A stretch of 64,000 nucleotides of DNA from Durusdinium trenchii (taxonomy: Eukaryota; Sar; Dinophyceae; Suessiales; Symbiodiniaceae), in NCBI GenBank assembly GCA_963970005.1, contig CAXAMN010015224.1:178423-242422 (forward strand), in the 5' to 3' direction. Position numbers and translations under genes: made by a program. Under the pieces are notes generated by a model. That model was not told the DNA's origin. It saw only the letters and a list, made by a program, of their open reading frames with translations, and searched no databases. Positions 61,201 through 64,000 of this stretch are shown in pieces; within the stretch, counting starts at the first letter, position 1, and every line of letters starts with the position of its first letter.

Positions 61201-61795
61201 AGGGGTGGAGAGCGATGGATGGAGAACAGCTGACGGTCTCACCAGTTGTGGTGCGTTCGTCAATATGTTTCAATCATATATCAATATGTATCCGCCTTTG
61301 TTAATTCTTACTTGGTGCCAACTTGGTGCCCTAACATTTTCTATAAACGTGCAGATTGAACAGGTTGATGATGACTTGTTTCTTGCATTTTCTAGGATTC
61401 TAGGAAGTACTGCAGTTTGAGGAGATGATGATAGGGGATGGTCATCGGACTTGCATTTTCTAGGAAGCTCAAACAAGAACAGTGCTGACCACATCATTTT
61501 CTGTAATCCGCTCCACCTAAAATCGTACTGGAACATCTGCCGGCCCAAGTTCTCCTTGAAATTCATAGACATAGCTGGGGCTGGGATCAATGTGTACTTT
61601 CTTTTCTTGGCGCTGAGAAGCCCAATCTATATATTTCAGTGCTGGCTCCAGCACCGCAACGTGGATCCTGGGATACGGGTCGCACATGACCTTTGCAAAT
61701 TGGCAAGCGTCACCCGTGCGACCTCGCAAGCGTCACCCGTGCGACCAAGTAAGCGTCACCCGTGTGTTGGACAGGGCGTGGTGAACCCCATCATG
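27210..61795 (+). CDS. Cytosolic-type Hsp70 chaperone, at least 40 exons
   Basis: Hsp70 is an ATP-driven chaperone that binds exposed hydrophobic peptides with help from J-proteins and exchange factors. Spliced blocks run in family order over about 603 codons: ATPase domain ([104 protein letters not shown]), linker-type motif [22 protein letters not shown], peptide-binding domain ([47 protein letters not shown]) and helical lid ending GVVNPIM. No signal peptide was found, and the sequence fits the cytosolic rather than ER or organelle type. Donors of the 39 introns: 24 GC, 11 GT, 4 GA; 37 of 39 acceptors are AG|G. Intron 39 holds an LTR retrotransposon. The start Met and the C-terminal tail (EEVD expected) were not located. 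Confidence 0.95.
28253..28270. repeat. (GA)n run
   Basis: About nine GA units shortly before Hsp70 exon 3. Confidence 0.85.
34459..43361 (+). CDS. Hsp70 exons 14-25 (second part of ATPase domain to linker)
   Basis: Exons: 34459-34512, 34763-34798, 35688-35714, 35982-36032, 36744-36785, 37248-37307, 39819-39866, 41057-41098, 41411-41464, 42173-42217, 42766-42816, 43326-43361. All join in phase 0. They read [56 protein letters not shown]| and on to [62 protein letters not shown]. The intron 37308-39818 includes the 400-N gap and one MITE-like element. Compared with animal Hsp70 the lobe is slightly shortened around exon 16. Confidence 0.92.
37478..37583. mobile_element. MITE-like element, copy 1 (106 bp)
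   Basis: Ends form imperfect inverted repeats of about 28 nt (left starts TTGAGTCTGTCCCATGACC, right ends GGGATATACCCAA). The interior matches copy 2 at 46022-46148, including TTTTTGAACAAG and CATCATCATCCACTGTTAC. Flanks are AGGATACG and AGGATCCC, at best a partial target duplication. It lies in Hsp70 intron 19, in the same orientation as copy 2. Confidence 0.7.
38707..39106. other. Assembly gap (400 N)
   Basis: A run of 400 N within Hsp70 intron 19. Reading frames that appear to cross it are artefacts. Confidence 0.99.
39190..39432. repeat. Array of GTATTTAC / GTAAATAC repeats
   Basis: Two diverged copies of a unit with GGTATTTACAGGGTTTT are followed by two diverged copies of a unit with GGATCGACGGC...GTAAATACCAGTGTTTT (starting near 39290 and 39371). 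The shared word is inverted between the two pairs, so the block is an imperfect inverted repeat next to the assembly gap. Confidence 0.7.
41954..42113. repeat. Purine-strand low-complexity tract: (GGAAA)n then (GA)n
   Basis: A GGGAAAGGAAA-type tract (41954-42003) and a long GA run with GT at its end (about 42049-42113). It occupies the intron between Hsp70 exons 22 and 23. Confidence 0.9.
43173..43208. repeat. (TGCT)n microsatellite
   Basis: Nine tandem TGCT units in the intron between Hsp70 exons 24 and 25. Confidence 0.9.
43780..51504 (+). CDS. Hsp70 exons 26-39 (peptide-binding domain and lid)
   Basis: Exons: 43780-43832, 44300-44342, 44964-45008, 45576-45604, 46228-46285, 47041-47082, 47871-47908, 48589-48639, 49226-49244, 49367-49417, 49714-49753, 50285-50340, 51177-51227, 51463-51504. 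The split codons rebuild conserved words: [75 protein letters not shown] and [17 protein letters not shown]. Exon 34 has only 19 nt. GA donors follow exons 33 and 36. Confidence 0.92.
46022..46148. mobile_element. MITE-like element, copy 2 (127 bp) with target duplication
   Basis: Inverted repeat ends (TTGGGTCTGTCCTATTACC left; GGTGTTAGGATAGACCCAA right) are complementary with few mismatches. It is flanked by the exact 7-bp duplication CGTAAAT at 46015-46021 and 46149-46155. It lies in Hsp70 intron 29. There is no coding capacity, so it would depend on a transposase elsewhere. Confidence 0.8.
47344..47404. repeat. 31-bp tandem duplication
   Basis: CACTGGGGGTGTTTGAAGAG and the following bases to TTACCCTTGT occur twice head to tail, in the intron after Hsp70 exon 31. 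Confidence 0.9.
51729..51733. repeat. 5' target-site duplication AAGTC
   Basis: The five bases immediately before the 5' LTR are repeated exactly at 60488-60492, immediately after the 3' LTR. Confidence 0.9.
51734..51836 (+). repeat. 5' LTR (103 bp)
   Basis: Starts TGTTTGGATG and ends ATTTTCA, and appears identical to the 3' LTR. It contains TTTTGGCTCAAG at 51777-51788, the same as the last 12 nt of the dinoflagellate spliced leader. At 103 bp it is very short for an element of this size. Confidence 0.95.
51836..52108 (+). CDS. Small upstream ORF spanning the primer-binding site (90 codons)
   Basis: The ATG uses the last A of the LTR. The product begins [18 protein letters not shown], a plausible single membrane segment, and continues with an Arg/Trp-rich tail. 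It ends with TGA at 52106-52108, overlapping the gag ATG (52087) in another frame. It may be a chance ORF, a regulatory upstream ORF or a small membrane peptide. I recognise no family. Confidence 0.3.
   Translation: MVAELLVTLAALLIHLVGLYLPEIVASIGVLSAASVGARWRWNQRALQQRRVDRWRRLVRKIFRIRSLRRVWGHLGHFLNDRKRWPRLEG
51837..51850 (+). other. Primer-binding site, probably initiator tRNA-Met
   Basis: TGGTAGCGGAGC begins at the first base after the LTR. From general knowledge, the complement of a eukaryotic initiator tRNA-Met 3' end begins TGGTAGCAGAG, so 10 of the first 11 bases agree. Confidence 0.7.
52087..54741 (+). CDS. gag-like polyprotein N-terminal part, 884 aa
   Basis: This is the structural protein that packages element RNA into particles. 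The first ATG is at 52087 ([16 protein letters not shown]). An alpha-helical capsid-like region includes [20 protein letters not shown], followed by a Lys/Gly-rich basic stretch (residues about 330-375). A CCHC zinc knuckle [14 protein letters not shown] lies at residues 382-395, and a second Cys/His cluster (about 471-502, [14 protein letters not shown]...HICNLCG) is unusual for copia. The C-terminal half is charged and coiled-coil-like ([23 protein letters not shown] region). The frame ends at TGA inside the foldback insertion that starts near 54703, so the last residues (from about [10 protein letters not shown]) are not native. Confidence 0.85.
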   Translation: MATVGGMSAQELIDVVRQLRQEVTQGQQREARLQGQVEMLVHAQQAQGSDPGGHFEGMRQAFTALAQSQQDLIENIKVPKDAKKTMSLVDNRGLAKPDKFDGKEEGFLYWRTRLEAFVTSIHPDLEDIMLWAEEMDHDIMSADIKAAWGPLNPSEREVVDVDSMNSQLFAVLQTLCEREAFQIVRSSGKHNGLESWRRLVRRFDPATGNRRRAMLRAILNPSKASKLEDLSNSIESWEEMVRQYEHKKRPDGTRHQLDEEIRMSVLEHLCPGELEKHLQLNRSRFTSYLDVRNEIVLYIEARLGAKFRMTDASQPPGGQDPQPMDVGAFEKKGKGKNKKGKGKGKDGKTKKGDSKGIGKWQSSGKGQGSQAKGSGSQSSETCHNCGKTGHFARDCWSAGGGAANANQKPKGGKSNPKSKGKGGKHMSNLEESPAEPHAEPMDTGCFSLAGLEVEIEIDPEIKQELEDADRCMNPCDYCFCQNCGLDEGGHVEHICNLCGMDWERFLENEDLKSIRAALKMTKPDDFEYIVDKTICLMRGISLKTFRAYKDDVKEKLRKKVDPDESLRKMNKETLQQVEKHRQELRLLYFEKLTDAIVGESRTSGPGQPPGSKDGGTSQTVGQAGPASGSNEQASSSAGRVEAEVKPRVMEEMSRAFGSAEFPSRPAGSSSGTVLHRTIEQMEVANIDAAIREKMAACEECETKEEVQKLETEVMVLKAKKDKLKEKIHRDDQVTKAKAKAAPKLTAENLNDQSWHDSRYYQAVKAGASHSLAWSQERKRRKATLHRQQGVADRAAERIRMDKEWHEEFDSKPVKEEEFDKEEDNTIETEAVQEMDDGMVRVFTGQAKRVARGKLKKHQFSRFFKSARTYRKLPWASDIDPNQYS
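54703..55111. mobile_element. AT-rich foldback (MITE/introner-like) insertion in gag-pol
   Basis: Left arm 54703-54733 and right arm 55081-55111 are reverse complements with two mismatches over 31 nt. The core GATTAGGATCAATAT is perfect. The inside is rich in GATCAAATTT, giving the self-complementary word AAATTTGATCAAATTT many times, and in AATCAATA words. No convincing target duplication was seen. A 10-N gap lies at 54899-54908, so the real length and reading frame across it are unknown. Confidence 0.7.
54899..54908. other. Assembly gap (10 N)
   Basis: Ten N in the middle of the AAATTTGATC repeats, probably a place where the assembler could not resolve the palindromes. Confidence 0.99.
55112..55255 (+). 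CDS. Fragment of gag-pol between foldback and protease
   Basis: Frame reads [20 protein letters not shown] and a basic stretch ending near SRKKRVRK. It then has to move +1 to continue as [16 protein letters not shown] in the protease frame. This could be a one- or two-base indel or +1 recoding. It is too short to assign a function; it links gag to protease. Confidence 0.55.
55256..56035 (+). CDS. CCCH finger and aspartic protease region of pol
   Basis: Retropepsin-type protease cuts the polyprotein. A CCCH-like zinc motif (C-x7-C-x5-C-x3-H, 55331-55387, [19 protein letters not shown]) precedes the protease. The catalytic triad is LDTGAAV with Asp at 55547, followed by the flap-like [12 protein letters not shown]. 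The frame ends at TAA 56033-56035, eighteen bases after a GGGTTTC heptamer where a -1 shift would lead into the integrase frame. Confidence 0.8.
   Translation, partial: ERQGARKRKEEEEKFYLKHPHDKMRCFDFRRSHCGKGVRCKMAHSEIDRERYFLQSRHDEVQKDLDNVKLTRGEINSFAVNELSVDESGWVKVTANLDTGAAVTAIPTELKSLLGMESGDPNDASYKTASGELIADEGGGTSRGLTEEGYGRKVDGRFVNVHRLLVSGSKVTARNLVVMDGEQGDIVSKDGPIARGLRRALRSLKRKFPKDNRNTTKLYVHKGIFCFDLWCKAKQEARGDKTMEELAAVEAGFQRQVKP
56008..56014 (+). other. Possible -1 ribosomal frameshift heptamer GGGTTTC
   Basis: In the protease frame it reads G GGT TTC, the X XXY YYZ form. A -1 slip gives GGG TTT and continues [12 protein letters not shown] in the integrase frame. The next stem-loop (GACTCC/GGAGTC, about 56044-56062) starts about 30 nt downstream, further than usual. 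A simple indel is the alternative. Confidence 0.4.
56009..58005 (+). CDS. Integrase region of pol, ending at an in-frame TAA
   Basis: Integrase inserts the cDNA into the genome. A His/Cys zinc motif ([18 protein letters not shown]) is followed by the catalytic core: Asp at 56347 (SLDYFYF), Asp at 56536 (LKSDNE) and Glu at 56647 (SVESAVKE). The last two are 37 residues apart, fitting D,D35[12 protein letters not shown] then matches the copia C-terminal core. A long acidic/basic spacer follows (57300-57800). The frame stops at TAA 58003-58005 in the middle of [26 protein letters not shown], which continues in the same frame in the next entry, so one substitution or readthrough separates them. 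Confidence 0.9.
58006..60348 (+). CDS. Methyltransferase-like domain, reverse transcriptase and RNase H of pol
   Basis: In frame with the upstream ORF after the TAA; the first ATG is at 58036. About 58006-58620: a block with [16 protein letters not shown] (like motif IV of cytosine-C5 methyltransferases, catalytic Cys after PP), [11 protein letters not shown] and [15 protein letters not shown]. About 58740-59640: copia reverse transcriptase with [20 protein letters not shown], first Asp in [12 protein letters not shown], and the active site [10 protein letters not shown] (Asp-Asp at 59341-59346, HGDD instead of the usual YVDD). About 59860-60290: RNase H with [24 protein letters not shown] and [12 protein letters not shown]. 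Ends at TGA 60346-60348. Confidence 0.92.
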   Translation, partial: FGLSPGFAIDMELQKSNGEYWDLSKKADEQEMNRLLDRHEPACLIGSPPCGSFSPLQNLSKDKRTPEETEQIRQEGITHLRVACKSYLKQMNEGRIFLHEHPKGASSWKEPEMQMLINDPRVIQVEGPMCRWGMKATDQQGEGFVRKETRYLTNSVAIAAALSGQCNGGHRHVHLVNGRARQAQKYPPRMVAAILRAIRQELQWRGELNELSVEGSGPSPDGETNEPNNKFDAPAEDHEQAEYFDTVTGAPLRKEAVLAARQEELRWVHKQQIYVKVPIEECHQTTGKPPITLKWVDKNKGDNVKENYRSRLVVREVKKPGQTVPECESFSAMPPLEALKALCSLMTSMKVSRRGKVLKLKLLDISRAHFYGDSQRAVYCTLPEGDETPGHCARLVKTMYGTQDAASIWQATYSELLQEHGIQAGTAWPSIFYDTQSDARFLVHGDDFLILGDEDAQKRIATILAKKFEFRVDGCVGPEESDGTVMSVLNRILEYNKSTGTLTHEADPRHAEIIVKQLQLEGAREVSTPSTKQTGEEAFIETPPLNHEQAKIYRSLVMRAAYLSLDRGDLCEAVKTLARSMSVPDEDSWARLKRLGRYLLGKPRVVQEFKPQRMYAKIRAFTDSDHAGCVRARKSTTGLVLMCGQHTLKSSSTLQTTISLSSGESEYYAIVKATASVLGIRELFRERGVELDCMVLSDSSAARGMCSRRGLGKTRHVQTRYLWVQQKLKEKEFELVAVGTDKNVADLCTKPLSAETCWKHMHALGQYAKTGKSSAAKAVE
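60377..60384 (+). other. Polypurine tract
   Basis: AGGAGGGG lies directly before the 3' LTR, the place where plus-strand synthesis is primed. Confidence 0.8.
60385..60487 (+). repeat. 3' LTR (103 bp)
   Basis: Same sequence as the 5' LTR, with the spliced-leader-like word at 60428-60439. Confidence 0.95.
60488..60492. repeat. 3' target-site duplication AAGTC
   Basis: Exact partner of 51729-51733. Confidence 0.9.
61704..61766. repeat. Three tandem copies of AAGCGTCACCCGTG
   Basis: Units of about 23 nt, the third truncated, ending just before Hsp70 exon 40. Confidence 0.85.
61775..61795 (+). CDS. Hsp70 exon 40, downstream of the retrotransposon
   Basis: ACAG then GGCGTGGTGAACCCCATCATG then GTGAGG gives GVVNPIM in phase 0. 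This is the Hsp70 lid sequence expected directly after exon 39 (KELE). It lies 10.3 kb further on, beyond the LTR retrotransposon. The match is short (7 residues), but the borders (AG|G acceptor, GT donor, correct phase on both sides) and the exact continuation make it convincing. Confidence 0.75.
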
Positions 61796-64000
61796 GTGAG
61801 GACGGGGTGAACCCTCCGTGATGACTGGTGGATGCACGGTGGTGGGGGTCTCGGAGGGAAGCCCTCACAGGCATAGGACCTAGGATGGCTCCAAGCTTCT
61901 TTGCCAAGCATCCTTTAACGCCGGTCATTACTAATCATCACCAAAGAGTAATTATTTTGAGCATTGCACTTTATGGCATGTGCACAAAGGTAATGTGGAG
62001 GCTGATGTCCATGTCAACTTGTAAGTTGGGTTTGCCCGAACCACTCTTTTCAGAGAACCCCAGGATGTTGATTTCAGCCTGGACATCCTTCTTCCTTGCT
62101 CCAATTTTTCTTCCAAGGATCCAGAGGACTTCGGATACCTTGTACGACACATGAGGAAACACATGAACTTGAGGAACAAAGGGACGTGCCCTCAACGGAA
62201 GTGGACAACACGTCCTCGTGCTCCTGGAAGACGGGCTTTTTTGACACATTGCGCATCATGTGGATGTTTTTGCATGCCGCATTCGTTGGAGGGAGAGTCT
62301 TTACTTGTGGTCTTGGAGGGTTCGGCCCTGCGGCCCGGCAGGATCTACGGAGATTCTCCTCCAGCTGATGCAGACAAGGACCGGGGGCTGGCGGAGTCTT
62401 CCCAAGTGGAGCTCAGCTGTCGGAATGTGTTTCATTCCTGACTTGTCATGTCCTTACTCCTTATCTCCTTGAAAGGTCCCGGATCCCTAGAGCCATGGAC
62501 GATGATAGGCTGCGGAGGGGCACGTTTTGGTCAACCTCTCCAACCCATGGCCTGATGGATATCTCGACATATGGTCCGATGCCTTCGGCACATCCTTTCA
62601 GTCGCCCAATGGCTGGACGAAGATGGTGGAGAGAGCCATGTGGGATGTGCGATGCGCGAATGAGGCTCATCCACGCTGTGCTTCCGACATCATCCCAAAA
62701 CCATCCCAGACCACAGCTGGCCCAGGATTCTTCGACTTAGAGGCCTGGTGGTGCAGTGACGGTCTTGGAACGGGGTTTGGATGGGATTTCCCAGAGAGAA
62801 ATGGCGGTTCAGTTCCTTTACATGACCAGGTGCTCCGCGATGTTCCGTGTTTCGGCCAGCGGTGCTACTAGCGGTGCGACACAACACCCGCCCTCCGGCG
62901 CTACGACGCCGGTGTTTTGCGCCGGATGTGATGGATCGGATACGGAGCAGTTGACGGAGCAGCATCGATTTCACCATGCCCTAATTGATTTGGTGTCTTA
63001 CATGCTTGAGAGTTTGGGGTTTCCACGGGGCCGGATTGTTTTATTTTCACCAAATTGGGAGTAGGACTGCATCGGTTGCAGGTCTTGGGTGTCGACAATT
63101 GATCGCCTCTCAGTTGACCCAAAAGATACACTGCGACTCTGCGACGGTGGAAGACTAAGACTTGGAAAACCGGAGGAAGCTAGCCTTTTCCGGGGCCAGG
63201 GTTCCAGATTTTCGACATCCATGTTAGTCTGTTAGTGAGTCCGAGTCGAGTTATCTGTCCATATCCTGCCTGTGTTGGCAAGCATTTGGTTTGTTATTGT
63301 TTGGTGAATCGGTGCACCAACGCCGGTGCCGACTGGCGAGATGGGACGCTTCCTGGCCGACTGTTTTTTTTTTGGGCCCGTCAACGATCTCGTGTTTAGA
63401 GCGTGCGAGGGTGGATCAGACCCCGGCATGACCAGACGCGACCCTCAGCATTTCATTTGAACATAATTTGACCCCTTGAACCGGCTATGTGAAGACATGG
63501 TAATTGATTCCCAGACGCTCGTATTGGAGGGGTCCTATGGAGGTGTTTGGGGTCGAACCAATCCCAATCGGTTTTGGTTTGGGACCGGTCGAGCAGTGAA
63601 CGGAGCGTCTGGGGCAACCAGGTCCCCACAGCTTTTGGGTGATGTTGGGATGTTCCACAGACAGTCACAGGGGATACCTGCCTTTTTCACAACTACCATC
63701 TACGATCATTTACATTTACAGTATTCGGGAAGAGATTGGGAGAACTTGCTTCAGCACATTCCCAATTCGACTTCAGGTGATGAGCGCGTTCGGACCCTTT
63801 TGACGCGTTGGCACCCGAACCCGCTGGACGCTGGATGTGGTGAGAATGGCTGGGGATTGCTATCGGGCTCGTCGGACCAGCCTGCAAGAGTGAATACGCA
63901 TGTTGGTCATTAAGATTAGTCCGGGTTGATCCTACGTATTGGTCATCCTGTTGGTCCGGGCAATTTTGTTTTGTTGGTCAATCCTGCAAGAGGATTGCGT
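61796..64000. other. Region downstream of the last confident Hsp70 exon
   Basis: No recognised protein block other than the weak candidate at 62342. Open stretches at about 62530-62870 and 62840-62960 (the latter Ser/Gly/Ala/Thr-rich in one frame) have no matching family or clear splice borders. They could hold the Hsp70 tail or a following gene. Confidence 0.45.
62342..62369 (+). CDS. Weak candidate for Hsp70 exon 41
   Basis: After an AG at 62340-62341 the segment reads (x)IYGDSPPAD up to a GC donor at 62370. Hsp70 proteins have K-L/I/V-Y shortly after NPI(M). The phase does not follow directly from exon 40, so another micro-exon supplying about one or two residues would be needed. No glycine-rich tail or EEVD end was found after it. 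Confidence 0.25.

Noticed and set aside
62527..62871. 114-codon frame starting VNLSNPWPDGYLDIWSDAFG
   Set aside because: It begins without an ATG (GTG-type start), matches no family I know, and has no supported splice borders.
1..64000. CRISPR arrays, rRNA, tRNA genes or bacterial operon signals
   Set aside because: No regularly spaced identical repeats with unique spacers, no rRNA core words and no tRNA cloverleaf were seen; exon structure shows a eukaryotic nuclear genome.

Overview
The window looks like nuclear DNA of a dinoflagellate, most likely of the Symbiodinium type. This rests on three things seen in the sequence. Two conserved protein genes are cut into dozens of very small exons. 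Their introns mostly start with GC (also GT and GA) and almost always end AG followed by G. The LTRs of a resident retrotransposon also contain a 12-nt match to the 3' end of the dinoflagellate spliced leader. No database search was possible. Exons were found by eye, by matching short translated blocks to well-known protein families and checking that reading phase carries across each proposed splice junction.

Layout, all genes on the + strand, head to tail. 1-6760: no gene recognised. 6761-20513: a PLP-dependent Cys/Met-metabolism enzyme (cystathionine gamma-lyase / gamma-synthase / methionine gamma-lyase family) in about 22 exons, ending at TAA 20511-20513. 20514-27209: spacer with small repeats and inverted repeats. 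27210-61795 and probably beyond: a cytosolic-type Hsp70 gene in at least 40 exons averaging about 45 nt, covering about 603 codons from the first ATPase strand to the C-terminal lid. Its extreme C-terminal tail was not found. 61796-64000: no confident gene, with one weak candidate exon.

Intron 39 of Hsp70 (51505-61774) contains a complete Ty1/copia-type LTR retrotransposon (51734-60487). It has identical 103-bp LTRs, a 5-bp target duplication (AAGTC), a primer-binding site, gag with a zinc knuckle, protease, integrase, an unusual cytosine-methyltransferase-like block, reverse transcriptase, RNase H and a polypurine tract. Its coding region is broken by a foldback insertion, a frame change, a possible -1 frameshift site and one in-frame stop. 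Two related short inverted-repeat elements (MITE-like) sit in two other Hsp70 introns. Many simple repeats, tandem duplications and hairpins lie in the introns. Two runs of N (38707-39106 and 54899-54908) are assembly gaps.

The two host genes have no evident pathway link: one handles sulfur amino acids and the other is a general chaperone. Their shared orientation fits the unidirectional gene arrangement known in dinoflagellates.
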